Below are positions 8,389 to 17,473 of a DNA stretch of 64,000 bases, one piece after another. Source of the stretch: JACVRW01 sp963733885. Its GTDB lineage: Bacteria; Actinomycetota; Thermoleophilia; Solirubrobacterales; Thermoleophilaceae. Made by a program: the position numbers and the translations under genes. The notes below the pieces were generated by a model. The model was not told the origin of the DNA. It did not search any database and saw nothing but the letters and a program-made list of their open reading frames with translations. Numbering within the stretch: the first letter of the stretch is position 1; every line of letters begins with the position of its first letter. The stretch is taken from positions 248,001-312,000 of the forward strand of contig CAVTES010000007.1 of assembly GCA_963733885.1 (NCBI GenBank). Direction: 5' to 3'.

Positions 8389-9406
8389 GCAGCTCCGCTC
8401 CCGCACCGTCTCGCTGACGCTCGCCGCGGAGTTCGGCATCGCGCGGGGCTCCCGCACCACCCAGGCGGTCGTGCAGGTCGAGCTCGAGCACGAGGGCCTG
8501 ACCGGGCGCGGGGAGGCCGCGCCCGTCTACTACCGAGGCGAGAACGTGGAGACGGCCACCGCCTTTCTCGCCGCCGCCGGGCCGCGACTCGGAGACGACC
8601 CGTTCGCGCTGGAGGAGACGCTCGGCGGCCTCGAGGGGGACGCCGCCGGGCGCGCCGCGCTCGACGCCGCGCTGCACGACTGGGTCGGCCGGCGCCTCGG
8701 AGTGCCGGTATGGCGCCTGCTCGGGCTGTCGCGCGCTGCGCCGCCCACGTCGTACACGATCGGGCTGGACACGGTGGAGGGCACTCGCGAGCGGGCTCGG
8801 CGGGCGCAGCGCTTCCGGGCACTGAAGGTGAAGGTCGGGGGCTCGGAGGACCTCGCACGGTTGGAGGCGGTGCGCGCCGAGTCGGACGCGCCGCTGCGCG
8901 TGGACGCCAACGAGGGCTGGACGCTCGAGCAGGCGCGCGAGCTGCTGCCCGCCCTGACGGAGCTCGGGGTGGAGCTGGTGGAACAGCCCTTCCCCGCAGA
9001 CGACATCGAGTCGTTCCGCGCGCTGCGCGAGCTCAGGCCGCGCCCGCCTGTCGTGGTGGACGAGGGCTGCCACGACCTGAGCGACGTGGCCCCCTGCGCC
9101 ACGTATGCCGACGCGATCAACGTGAAGCTCGCGAAGTGCGGCGGACTGCGCGAGGGCGTCAGGATGGTGCACGCCGCCCGCGCCCTGGGGCTCCGTACGA
9201 TGCTCGGCTGCATGATCGAGTCCGAGCTCGGCATCGCCCCGGCGGCGCAGATCGCCTCGCTGTTCGACTGGGTGGACCTCGACGGCCACCTGCTGCTCGC
9301 CGACCGGCCCTTCACCGGGCTGGAGCTCCGCGACGGGCGCGTGCTGCCGCCGGACGCGCCGGGCCTCGGCGTGGAGCCCTCCGAGCCGGGGGGCCAGGCC
9401 TTGTGA
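8387..9406 (+). CDS. Enolase-superfamily dipeptide / N-acyl amino acid epimerase
   Basis: A 339-residue muconate-lactonizing/epimerase-type enzyme. The catalytic set is present: the KxK motif in LKVKVG, metal ligands in RVDANEGW, LVEQPF and VVDEGC, and the opposite lysine in INVKLAKCGG, followed by MLGCMIES. Such enzymes racemise the alpha-carbon of L-Ala-D/L-Glu dipeptides, or N-acetyl-glutamate in DgcA-type enzymes. The next gene is DUF1611, the family of DgcN, and the stop/start overlap by GTGA supports joint function. A D-amino-acid or murein-peptide role is therefore likely, but substrate cannot be set from sequence. Start GTG lies in a putative hairpin. Confidence 0.88.
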   Translation: MQLRSRTVSLTLAAEFGIARGSRTTQAVVQVELEHEGLTGRGEAAPVYYRGENVETATAFLAAAGPRLGDDPFALEETLGGLEGDAAGRAALDAALHDWVGRRLGVPVWRLLGLSRAAPPTSYTIGLDTVEGTRERARRAQRFRALKVKVGGSEDLARLEAVRAESDAPLRVDANEGWTLEQARELLPALTELGVELVEQPFPADDIESFRALRELRPRPPVVVDEGCHDLSDVAPCATYADAINVKLAKCGGLREGVRMVHAARALGLRTMLGCMIESELGIAPAAQIASLFDWVDLDGHLLLADRPFTGLELRDGRVLPPDAPGLGVEPSEPGGQAL

Positions 9407-10447
9407 GCGAGCGGCTCGCGATCTTCGCGGAAGGCCTGTTCGCCACGCACAACGGGAAGACGGCCCACGGCGTGATCCGCTACGGCGCGCGCGACGTGGT
9501 GGCTGTCATCGACTCGACGCAAACGGGCCGGAGCGCCGTCGAGGTCGTGCCGTTCGCCCTGCGCGACGTGCAGATCGTCGCCACGCTGCGCGAGGCGATC
9601 GACCTCGGCGCCTCGACGTTGCTCGTGGGGGTCGCGCCCACCGGCGGGAAGCTCGACCCGAGCTGGCGCGCGGTGCTGCTCGAGGCGATCGACGCGGGCC
9701 TGCACGTGGAGGCCGGGCTGCACACTCAGCTCTCACGAGGATCCGGAGCTGCGCCGCGCCGCCACCCGGGCGGGCGTGGCCCTGCGCGACCTGCGTGCGG
9801 CGCCGCCCGACCTCACCGTGCCGCAGGGGCCGAACAGCCGGCCGGCGTCGGTGCGCGTGGTCCACAGCGTCGGATCGGACACCGTGATCGGGAAGAAGGT
9901 CGTCACGCTGGAGCTCGACCGCGCCGCGCGCGAGCGCGGCCTGCGCTCCGTCTTCGTCCCCACCGGACAGACGGGGGTGGCGATCGCGGGCTGGGGCATC
10001 GCGGTGGACCACGTGATCTCCGACTACGTGGCGGGCGCCGCGGAGCGGCTCGTGCACGAGGGCGCCGGCCGGGGCGACCTCCTGTTCGTGGAGGGCCAGG
10101 GCGCCCTCTTCCATCCCGCCTACTCGGGAGTCACGCTGGGCCTGCTGCACGGCTCGGCACCCGACCTGCTCGTGCTGGTCCACAAGGCGGGCGCCGCCGG
10201 GATCCGCAACTACCCGGATCTGCCGATCCCCCCGCTGCCGGAGCTCGTGGCGGCTTACGAGGGCGTGGCGCGCCGCGTCCATCCGGCGCGGGTGGCGGCG
10301 ATAGCGCTCAACACCGCCGACCTCGAGACAGACGAGGACGCGCGGGAGGTGATCGCCGCGGCGCAGGCGGAGACCAGCCTGGTGGCCGACGACGTGGTCC
10401 GGTTCGGTCCCGAGCGCGTGCTCGATGCGGTGCTGGCCGAGCTGTGA
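9403..10447 (+). pseudogene. DUF1611 (DgcN-like) protein, frameshifted
   Basis: Two frames together make one DUF1611 protein. The first runs from GTG 9403 (FAEGLFATHNGKTAHGVIRYG) to about GLHTQLS. After a +1 shift near 9731-9738 it continues EDPELRRAATRAG, a P-loop (GSDTVIGKK) and TGQTGVAIAGWGIAVDHV to TGA 10447. Removing one base at the junction restores an uninterrupted protein of about 347 residues. DgcN proteins N-acetylate D-amino acids upstream of the epimerase DgcA, which matches the preceding gene. The break may be a real mutation or a sequencing error; there is no other sign of decay. Confidence 0.75.
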
Positions 10448-11231
10448 TTCCAAAGCTCGGATTTGGCACCTGGCGGCTCGCCGGCCGCGACTGCGTCGAA
10501 GGGGTGGCCGATGCGCTGGCCGCCGGCTACCGGCACGTGGACACGGCTCGAATGTATGGCAATGAGGGGGACGTCGGGCAGGGGCTGCGCTCCTCCGGCG
10601 TCGACCGGTCGGAGGTCTGGCTCACCACGAAGGTGTGGCCGGACGACCTCGAGCCCGAGCGCGTGCGGGCCTCGCTCGAACGCTCGCTGCGCGCGCTCGG
10701 CACCGACTACGTCGACCTGTACATGATCCACTGGCCGAATCCGCGCGTGCCGCTCGCGGCGACGCTCGAGGCAATGACCACGCTGCGCGACGAGGGCCGC
10801 ACGCGCGAGATCGGCGTGTCGAACTTCACCTCCGCGCAGTTCCGCGAGGCGCTCGACCTGGCTCCGGTGTTGGTGAACCAGGTGGAGTACCACCCCTACC
10901 TCGACCAGTCGGCGGTGCTCGAGGTCTGCCGCGAGCGCGACGCGGAGCTCACCGCGTACCGCCCGCTCGTCAAGGGCGCGGCGCTGGAGCGACCCCGTGA
11001 TCGCGCAGATCGCCGCCGCCCACGGCGCGACGCCGGCACAGGTGACGCTGGCCTGGCTGGTCGGGCAGGAGCGGCGTCTCGGCGGTGCCGAAGACGTCGA
11101 GCCCGGAGCGCAGGCGCGAGAACCTGGCGGCGCTTGAGCTGGAGCTGACGGCCGAGGAGCGGGCGCGGATCGACGCGCTGCCGAAGGACCGCCGCGTGGT
11201 CGAGACGGAGTGGTCGCCGGATTGGGACTGA
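10444..11231 (+). pseudogene. Aldo/keto reductase, two frameshifts
   Basis: From GTG 10444 (overlapping the previous stop, GTGA) the frame encodes an AKR: PKLGFGTWRLAG, the catalytic Asp/Tyr segment HVDTARMYGNE, Lys in LTTKVW, VDLYMIHWPNP and VNQVEYHPY. Near 10987-10992 the frame shifts +1 to DPVIAQIAAAHGATPAQVTLAWLV, and near 11067-11074 shifts +1 again to GVSAVPKTSSPERRRENL, ending SPDWD at TGA 11231. The intact product would be an NADPH-dependent reductase of about 260 residues. Both breaks are restored by removing one base each. Third gene of the epimerase/DUF1611 set; its metabolic link is unknown. Confidence 0.8.
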
Positions 11232-11249
11232 AAAGAAGGCAACCAGGGG

Positions 11250-11304
11250 AGGGGGGTGGGTAATCCTGATACCGCATAGCGGTACTGGGATTACCCACCC
11301 CCCT
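11250..11304. terminator. Long hairpin between convergent genes
   Basis: AGGGGGGTGGGTAATCC (11250-11266) pairs perfectly over 17 bases with the 3' arm ending at 11304, and an inner TACCGC/GCGGTA stem fills most of the loop. It lies between the convergent reductase and pucR-like genes. No T-run follows, so it may act as a bidirectional factor-assisted terminator or be a REP-like element. Confidence 0.7.
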
Positions 11305-11348
11305 CTCGACCCACCCTTTATTGCCCGTCGTTCACAACGCCGGCGCCC

Positions 11349-12461
11349 TCAGCGCGGCAGCGACGGCGCGATGATCCGGTAGGCCTTCAGGCCCAGCCCC
11401 AGCCGCTCCCGGTCCTCGCTTCGCAGCGGGTCCAGGCCGCTCAGCTCCTTCACCCGCTCCAGCCGGTAGGCCACCGTGTGGCGGTGCGCGTGGATCGACT
11501 GTGCAGTCGCGTTCATGTTGCAGTTGTTCGCGAGGTAGGAGTCGAGCGTGCCCACCAGGTCGGTCGCGTACTGCTCGTCGTAGGCCACAAGCGGCGCGAC
11601 CGTGTCGTCGAAGAAGCTCCGCACCTCCTGCGGGTGGCTCGCCATCACGCGGAACAGCAGCCGGTAGGTGCCGGAGCCGATCTCGGCTCCGGGCGGGGCG
11701 GCGCCGGCCGCGGTCAGGCCCAGCACGAGCTCGGCCTCCTCGAGCGCACGGTGCGCCTCGGCGGCGCCGCTCCGGTAGGAGGACAGGCCGACCGTGGCGT
11801 GGCGGCCGAGCCGACCGGCCACCTGGCGCGCCGGATCGGGCGGACCCGGCAGGAGCGCATAGACCTTGTCCTTCACTGCCTGGACGAGCCCGCCGGGAGC
11901 CTCCGAAGTCACCGCCGCCACGAGCCGCCCCGGGCCGCGGCCGTTTGGGTCGGCGCACAGCGCAACGAACCCGCCCGACAGGTCGCAGCCGAGCCGCGCG
12001 GCCCGGCGCTGCACGTCGACGGGGTCGAGCTCGGGCCGGGTGAGCAGCTCCTCCAGGAAGGAGCCGCGCAGGGTCTGCTCGGTCTCGTCGCGGGCCTCGA
12101 CGACCGCCACCTCGGTGAGCGCCGCGATCGCCGCCATGTGCAGGTACTCGCCCGCGTGCGGGAGCCCCTGCCCGAGCAGCAGTACCGCTCCGAGCTCCCG
12201 CCCGCCGGAGGAGATCGGCACCTCCGCCGTGATCTCGGCCGGGCGCTGTGGGCGCCCGCCGGCAAGGCGGGCGCTCACGTAGCGCTCGTAGCGCGCCCAC
12301 CCTTCGAGTGGCAGCCCGAGCCGCGGCACGACCACGGCCACCGGCGCGCCCGCGTGCGCGGCGGCGATCTCCGCCACCCGCTCGAGCCCGTCGCCCGCGA
12401 GCACGGCGCCCACCATCTCCAGGTGGGCGCCGCGCGGCGTGGCGTCCGGCGCTGCGCTCAT
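11349..12461 (-). CDS. PucR/CdaR-family transcriptional regulator
   Basis: A 370-residue protein ending in the PucR-type helix-turn-helix (LVGTLDSYLANNCNMNATAQ then HAHRHTVAYRLERVKELSGLD), preceded by a GAF-like or GGDEF-related sensor region. PucR-family proteins commonly control nitrogen, purine or amino-acid catabolism. The ATG at 12461 overlaps the glnA stop by ATGA, so it is translated with glnA as the last gene of an amt-PII-glnA operon; a nitrogen-responsive role is inferred. The frame remains open upstream through glnA, but that part is only a shadow of glnA. Confidence 0.85.
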   Translation of the reverse strand: MSAAPDATPRGAHLEMVGAVLAGDGLERVAEIAAAHAGAPVAVVVPRLGLPLEGWARYERYVSARLAGGRPQRPAEITAEVPISSGGRELGAVLLLGQGLPHAGEYLHMAAIAALTEVAVVEARDETEQTLRGSFLEELLTRPELDPVDVQRRAARLGCDLSGGFVALCADPNGRGPGRLVAAVTSEAPGGLVQAVKDKVYALLPGPPDPARQVAGRLGRHATVGLSSYRSGAAEAHRALEEAELVLGLTAAGAAPPGAEIGSGTYRLLFRVMASHPQEVRSFFDDTVAPLVAYDEQYATDLVGTLDSYLANNCNMNATAQSIHAHRHTVAYRLERVKELSGLDPLRSEDRERLGLGLKAYRIIAPSLPR

Positions 12462-13810
12462 GTCACCGGCAGATACCGGTCCAGCTCCCACGGCGTGACC
12501 TGAGTCCTGTACTCGAGCCACTCGTCGCGCTTCAGCGTGACGTAGCGGTCGAAGATGTGGCTGCCGAGCGCCTGCTCGACCAGCTCCGAGCCTGCCATCT
12601 CCTCGATTGCCTCCCCGAGCGACTCGGGCAGGTGCTGAACGCCCATGCCCAGGCGCTCCTCCTCGGTGAGGTCGTAGAGGTTGCGCTCGATCGGGGCGGG
12701 CAGGTCGTAGCCCCGCTCGATCCCCTCCAGGCCCGCCTGCAGCAGCGCCGCGAACGTTAGGTAGGGGTTGCACGACGGGTCCGGGCAGCGGAGCTCCATC
12801 CGCGTGGCCCGCTCCTTGCCCGGGTGGTACAGCGGCACCCGCACCAGCGCCGAGCGGTTGCGCCGCGACCACCCGATGTAGACCGGCGCCTCGTAGCCCG
12901 GCACGAGCCGCTTGTACGAGTTCACCGACGGGGCGAACAGCGCCGCCAACTCGCGGGCGTGCTTGAGCTGGCCGGCGATGAACGACTTCGCCACGTCGGA
13001 CAGGTAGAACTCGTCCTCCGAGTCGAAGAACGCGTTGTCGCTCCCGCGGAACAGCGACTGGTGAGTATGCATGCCGGAGCCGTTCTCGCCGTGCAGCGGC
13101 TTCGGCATGAAGGTGGCGTAGAAGCCGTGCTGCGCTGCCACCTCCTTGATCGCGATGCGATACGTCATCGCGTTGTCCGCCATGTCGAGCCCGTCCGCGA
13201 ACCGCATGTCGATCTCGTGCTGCGACGGCCCTACCTCGTGGTGGGTGTACTCCACCGGGATGCCGAGCTCGCGCAGCGTGAACACGGCGTCGCGGCGGAA
13301 GTCCGACCCCACGTCGAGCGTGGTCAGGTCGAAGTAGCCACCGCGGTCCAGCACCTCGGGCGCCGTGTCCGACTTGAACAGGAAGAACTCGAGCTCCGGC
13401 CCCAGGTAGTAGTGGTCGAAGCCCATGTCCCTCGCCCGGGCGAGCGCGCGGCGCATCACGAAGCGCGGGTCGCCCTCGTAGGGCTCGCCGCCCGGCTTCA
13501 GCACGTCGCAGAAGAGCCGGCCCACCTTGTGGGTCTCGCCGGTCCGCCACGGCAGGATTCGGAACGTGCTCGGGTCGGGCATTGCGATCATGTCCGACTC
13601 CTCGATCCGGTTGAACCCCGTGATCGACGAGCCGTCGAAGCCCATGCCGTCCTCGAGCGCCCCGGCCAGCTCCTCGCGGCCAACCGCGAACGACTTCAGC
13701 TGGCCGAAGATGTCCGTGAACCAGAACCGGATGAACTCGACGTTCTCCTCCTCCACCCGGGCCAGCACGTCGGCCGGCCGGGTGCCCACGTCGTCAGGCG
13801 CGATCGCCAT
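12458..13810 (-). CDS. glnA: Type I glutamine synthetase
   Basis: A 450-residue GSI enzyme that condenses ammonium and glutamate using ATP. Visible motifs include the N-terminal beta-grasp (MGFDGSSITGF), metal-binding YYLGPELEFFLF, HHEVGPSQHEID, the ATP-binding KPLHGENGSGMHTHQSLF and NRSALVRVP. The C-terminus (NLYDLTEEERLG then EYRTQVTPWELDRYL) and length resemble the short GSI-alpha type rather than the adenylylated 470-residue beta type. It overlaps the PII gene by 17 bp and is coupled to the downstream PucR-type regulator, a textbook ammonium-assimilation cluster. Confidence 0.96.
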   Translation of the reverse strand: MAIAPDDVGTRPADVLARVEEENVEFIRFWFTDIFGQLKSFAVGREELAGALEDGMGFDGSSITGFNRIEESDMIAMPDPSTFRILPWRTGETHKVGRLFCDVLKPGGEPYEGDPRFVMRRALARARDMGFDHYYLGPELEFFLFKSDTAPEVLDRGGYFDLTTLDVGSDFRRDAVFTLRELGIPVEYTHHEVGPSQHEIDMRFADGLDMADNAMTYRIAIKEVAAQHGFYATFMPKPLHGENGSGMHTHQSLFRGSDNAFFDSEDEFYLSDVAKSFIAGQLKHARELAALFAPSVNSYKRLVPGYEAPVYIGWSRRNRSALVRVPLYHPGKERATRMELRCPDPSCNPYLTFAALLQAGLEGIERGYDLPAPIERNLYDLTEEERLGMGVQHLPESLGEAIEEMAGSELVEQALGSHIFDRYVTLKRDEWLEYRTQVTPWELDRYLPVT

Positions 13811-14177
13811 TGACGCTCACCTCCTCGTCGTCGTGGGCCTGCAGCACGGTCTCGCCCTCCTCGCCGGTGCGGATGCGAACCGCGTCCTCGACGGGGAGCA
13901 CGAACAGCTTCCCGTCGCCGACCGAGCCCGTGCGGGCGTGCCGCAGGATCACGTTCTTGATCAGCTCCACGTCCTTCGACTCCACGACGCACTCGAGCTT
14001 GAGCTTCGGCCGCAGGTGCACGGCGAGGGCCGAGCCGCGGTAGTGCTCGGTGATCGCCTTCTGCCTGCCGGAGCCCTTCACCTCCGTTATCGAGAGGCTG
14101 GGGAAGCCGGCGTCGAGCAGCTCCTCGCGGATCGGCTCGAACGCCTCGTGCCGGATATATGCGACGACCATCCTCAT
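13794..14177 (-). CDS. PII nitrogen-regulatory protein lacking the T-loop Tyr51
   Basis: A 127-residue PII-family trimer subunit: MRMVVAYIRHEAFEPIREEL, T-loop segment GSGRQKAITEHYRGSALAV, and the C-terminal signature TGSVGDGKLFVLPV with RIRTGEEG. PII senses ATP/ADP/2-oxoglutarate and gates Amt. In GlnB/GlnK the T-loop reads YRGAEY and the last Tyr (51) is uridylylated or adenylylated; here the aligned residues are YRGSAL, so that Tyr is absent. A charged C-terminal tail (QAHDDEEVSVNGDRA) extends the protein. Start ATG 14177 overlaps the amt stop (ATGA). Gene symbol is left open between glnB and glnK. Confidence 0.92.
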   Translation of the reverse strand: MRMVVAYIRHEAFEPIREELLDAGFPSLSITEVKGSGRQKAITEHYRGSALAVHLRPKLKLECVVESKDVELIKNVILRHARTGSVGDGKLFVLPVEDAVRIRTGEEGETVLQAHDDEEVSVNGDRA

Positions 14178-15559
14178 GCCGTCGCCTCCCCGGTCCGCAC
14201 GTTCGCCGTGACCGGCGCGGCCGCGGGTGCGGGACGTGCCGCCGGCGTGCCCGCCGCGGTGCCCATCTCGGACTGCGGGATGAACTGCTCCGGGTAGCCG
14301 TACATGCCGTGCGCGGCGATGTCGAGCCCGGCCTCCTCCTCCTCGGCGCTCACGCGGATGCCGATCGTCGCCTTGATCGCCGAGAAGGTGATGTAGGAGA
14401 GGGTGAACACCATCGCGAAAGCCGCGAGCACGCCGACGGCCTGCACCCCGAGCTGGTCGAAGCTGCCGCTGTAGATCAGGCCCGGGTCGCCGATGCCGTT
14501 GAACTCGGCCAGCCGCGGCGAGGTGAAGATGCCGCAGGCGAGCGTGCCCCAGATGCCGGCCAGGCCGTGCGCCGACAGGGCGCCGACGGGATCGTCCAGC
14601 TTCTTCTCGATGAGCAGCACGCCGTAGACGACGATCACGCCGCCGACCGCGCCGATGATCGGGGCCGCCCAGAACTCGACGTATCCGGACGGGGCTGTGA
14701 TGGCCACGAGCCCGGCGATGGCTCCGTTGCCGGCCATGCCCACGTCGAGCGCCTTGGTCTTGAGCCAGGTCACGAGCGAGGCCGCGATCACGCCACCCGC
14801 CGCGCCCAGCTGGGTGACGAGGGCCACCTCGGCGAAGCGATCGCTGCCGACACCGAGCGTGGAGCCCGCGTTGAAGCCGAACCAGCCGAGCCAGAGGATC
14901 AGGACTCCGAGGCCGACGAAGGGCATCGAGTGCCCGGCGATCACACGCGGCTTGCCGTCGCCCCCGTACTTCCCGAGGCGCGGGCCGAGCAGCAGCAGCG
15001 CCGCCAGGGCGCCCGTCGCGCCGACGAGGTGGACGACGGTGGAGCCGGCGAAGTCCTGGACGCCGTTGCCGATCTCGCTCAGAAAGCCGCCGCCGAAGAT
15101 CCAGTGCGCGCCGAGCGGATAGATCAGCGCAGCGAACACGATCGCATAGAGCACGTACGCCGAGAACTTCATCCGCTCGAGCGTGGTGCCCCACACGATC
15201 GCCAGCGAGACCGCGCAGAACATGAACTGGAACAGCATGAACGCGGCGGTGGAGCCGCCCACGGTGCCGGCCACAAGCCCGGTCGAGATCTCCTCACCGA
15301 AGCTGAAGAAGAGGCCGTCGTCACCCATCAGCCATCCGGCGCCGCCGAAGGCGATGCCGAAGCCGACCGTCCACCAGGCGATCGTGGCTATGGAGAAGTT
15401 GGCGAGGATCTTGACCACGCCGTGGCCGACGTTCTTGCCGCGCGAGAAACCGATCTCGAGCAGCGCAAAGCCGGCTTGCATGAACATGACGAGGACGGTG
15501 GCCACGACGACCCATGTGACGTCGAGGCTGCCGGCCAACGCCTCCAATTGAGCTTCCAT
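14174..15559 (-). CDS. amt: Ammonium transporter (Amt family)
   Basis: A 461-residue membrane protein with about 11 helices. Amt hallmarks are present: MQAGFALLEIGFSRGKNVGH near the N-terminus, the first pore His in GSTVVHLVGATGALAAL, GHSMPFVGLGVLILWLGWFG, and the second pore His in SAHGLAGIWGTLACGIF. It conducts ammonium and is blocked by the PII protein encoded next. ATG 15559 is chosen because AGGAGG lies 12 nt upstream and the helix begins shortly after; upstream in-frame codons add an unrelated Pro/Arg tail. First gene of the amt-PII-glnA-pucR operon. Confidence 0.95.
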   Translation of the reverse strand: MEAQLEALAGSLDVTWVVVATVLVMFMQAGFALLEIGFSRGKNVGHGVVKILANFSIATIAWWTVGFGIAFGGAGWLMGDDGLFFSFGEEISTGLVAGTVGGSTAAFMLFQFMFCAVSLAIVWGTTLERMKFSAYVLYAIVFAALIYPLGAHWIFGGGFLSEIGNGVQDFAGSTVVHLVGATGALAALLLLGPRLGKYGGDGKPRVIAGHSMPFVGLGVLILWLGWFGFNAGSTLGVGSDRFAEVALVTQLGAAGGVIAASLVTWLKTKALDVGMAGNGAIAGLVAITAPSGYVEFWAAPIIGAVGGVIVVYGVLLIEKKLDDPVGALSAHGLAGIWGTLACGIFTSPRLAEFNGIGDPGLIYSGSFDQLGVQAVGVLAAFAMVFTLSYITFSAIKATIGIRVSAEEEEAGLDIAAHGMYGYPEQFIPQSEMGTAAGTPAARPAPAAAPVTANVRTGEATA

Positions 15560-15800
15560 CAGTGCAAGTGCCTCCTGGTTTGGATAGGGACACGGGCACC
15601 GTAGGACCGGCGGTCCAAACGGTCTTTGGACAGGTGTCGAAGATTCCGTGCGACGATTTCGCCCCATGGTCGAGAGGCGGCCGGCTGGTGCTGGACGGCG
15701 AGCCGCGCGGCATGAACGCGCTCAACGGAGCGCTGCGCGATCACGCGAGGGCGAAACCGCGGAAGGCAAGTAGAGGAGCGAACGCGCTTAGACTCCCGCC

Positions 15801-17366
15801 GTGGAGGCGGCGGCCCCAGACCATCACATCCGCCTCGCGGAGCTGATGGCGGCGCTGTCGCTGGCAACCGATCTCGGCCTGGGCCAGCCGCTCGAACACG
15901 AGCTTGGGGTCTGCCTCTCGGCACTCGAGCTTGCGGATCAGCTCGGCTGCACCCCCGAGGAGAGCTCCGATGTCTACTACGTCGCTCTTCTGGTTCACGT
16001 GGGGTGCACCGGGGCTGCGCCCTACTTCGCGAGCTGGGTCGGCGGCGACGAGATCCACTTCCAGAGCGGCGTGCAGGTCCTCGGCCCGGCTTCCGAGGCC
16101 TCCGAGGACGTGCGCTACCTGGTCGGTCGGCTGGCGGACGACAGGCCGCTGCCCGAGCGTGCCCGCTTGGTCGCCAAGCAGCTGGTCGGAGGCCAGAAGC
16201 AGTTCAAGCTGGCCGCTGCCAACCTCTGCGAGGGCGGTCGGCTGCTCGCCCGGCGCCTGCACCTGCGCGACGAGGTGGCTCGCGCGCTCGGACAGGTGCC
16301 GACGCGCTGGGACGGAAAAGGCATACCCGCCGATGTGGCCGGGGACGAGATCGCGCGGCCGCTGCGGATCGTCCGCGTCGCTCATGACTTCGTCGCGCTC
16401 GCGCACGCGCGCGATCGCGACGCGGCGCTCGAGGCGCTCAGCCGGCGCCGCGGGCGCGGCTACGATCCACAGGTCGTCGATGCCGCCCTCGCCGAACCCG
16501 AGGCGCTCCTGCGGGCGGCGGACGTTCCCGACGCTTTCGGGCACGTCATCGACGCCGAGCCGCAGCCGGTGGCGACGATTTCGAGTGCGGGGATTGAGGT
16601 CGTCGCGCGGGCCTTCGGCGAGTTTGCCGACCTCAAGCTCGGTTTTCTGACCGGACACTCGGCTCGAGTGGCCGAGCTCGCGGCCGCCGCCGCAGAAGGG
16701 GTCGGCTGCTCGCGTGCCGAGGTGTCCGCGGTTCGGGCCGCGGGCTACTTCCACGACCTCGGCCGAGTGGCCGTTCCGAACGGTGTCTGGAACAAGCCCG
16801 GCGCGTTGAGCGGCGGCGAGTGGGAGCGTGTTCGCCTTCACCCCTACTACACCGAGCGCGTGCTCGAGCGCTCGCCCGCGCTCGCACCACTCGCCCTGCT
16901 GGCCGGCTCCCATCACGAGCGTCTCGACGGCTCCGGCTACCACCGCGGCGCCAGTGCCGCGCAGCTCGGCGTCGGCGCGCGCCTGTTGGCGGCGGCCGAC
17001 GCCTATGACGCGATGACCCACGATCGCCCGCACCGACGAGCACTGCTTCCAGCCAACGCTCGGGCCGAGCTCGGCGAGATGGTCGGCGCCGGGACGCTCG
17101 AGAAGCGTACGGTGGACGCGGTGCTCGAGGCAGCCGATGCGGCGCCGCTCAGCGTGCGCCAGGGCCACCCGGCAGGGCTCACGGAACGTGAGGTCGAGGT
17201 TCTGCGGCTGCTCGCCCAGGGCCGAACGAACAAGGAGATCGCAGAGGCGCTCGTAGTCACGGAGAAGACCGCCGGTCACCACGTCGAGCACATCTATGCG
17301 AAGGCCGGCGTCTCGACGCGCGTCGGCGCTGCGCTTTTCGCGATGCGCCACGACCTCGTCGAGTAG
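15801..17366 (+). CDS. HD-domain phosphohydrolase with LuxR-type DNA-binding domain
   Basis: A 521-residue protein with two HD-like halves and a C-terminal HTH. Residues 1-240 look like a degenerate HD-GYP half (WDGKGIP, RIVRVAHDFVALAH) without an HD pair. Residues 275-430 are a complete HD-GYP-like module: GHSARVAELA, YFHDLGRVAVP, SHHERLDGSGYHRG and ADAYDAMTHDRPHR. The C-terminus is a LuxR HTH (GLTEREVEVLRLLAQGRTNKEI). It may couple cyclic-nucleotide or nucleotide hydrolysis to gene control. GTG 15801 is the start; two alpha/beta hydrolase genes follow on the same strand and may be its targets. Confidence 0.88.
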   Translation: MEAAAPDHHIRLAELMAALSLATDLGLGQPLEHELGVCLSALELADQLGCTPEESSDVYYVALLVHVGCTGAAPYFASWVGGDEIHFQSGVQVLGPASEASEDVRYLVGRLADDRPLPERARLVAKQLVGGQKQFKLAAANLCEGGRLLARRLHLRDEVARALGQVPTRWDGKGIPADVAGDEIARPLRIVRVAHDFVALAHARDRDAALEALSRRRGRGYDPQVVDAALAEPEALLRAADVPDAFGHVIDAEPQPVATISSAGIEVVARAFGEFADLKLGFLTGHSARVAELAAAAAEGVGCSRAEVSAVRAAGYFHDLGRVAVPNGVWNKPGALSGGEWERVRLHPYYTERVLERSPALAPLALLAGSHHERLDGSGYHRGASAAQLGVGARLLAAADAYDAMTHDRPHRRALLPANARAELGEMVGAGTLEKRTVDAVLEAADAAPLSVRQGHPAGLTEREVEVLRLLAQGRTNKEIAEALVVTEKTAGHHVEHIYAKAGVSTRVGAALFAMRHDLVE

Positions 17367-17473
17367 CGCGTGCGAATCCCGCTCGGGCGACAGATGGGGT
17401 GTTCACCCGATGCTGTCGCCAGCGAGCGCCCGTACGGTCGAAGCCATCTGATCATCGAGCCCCGGAGGCAGCC

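Noticed and set aside
12462..13550. Extension of the PucR-type gene upstream to 13550
   Set aside because: That region is the out-of-frame shadow of glnA; the ATG at 12461 overlaps the glnA stop and starts the recognisable protein.
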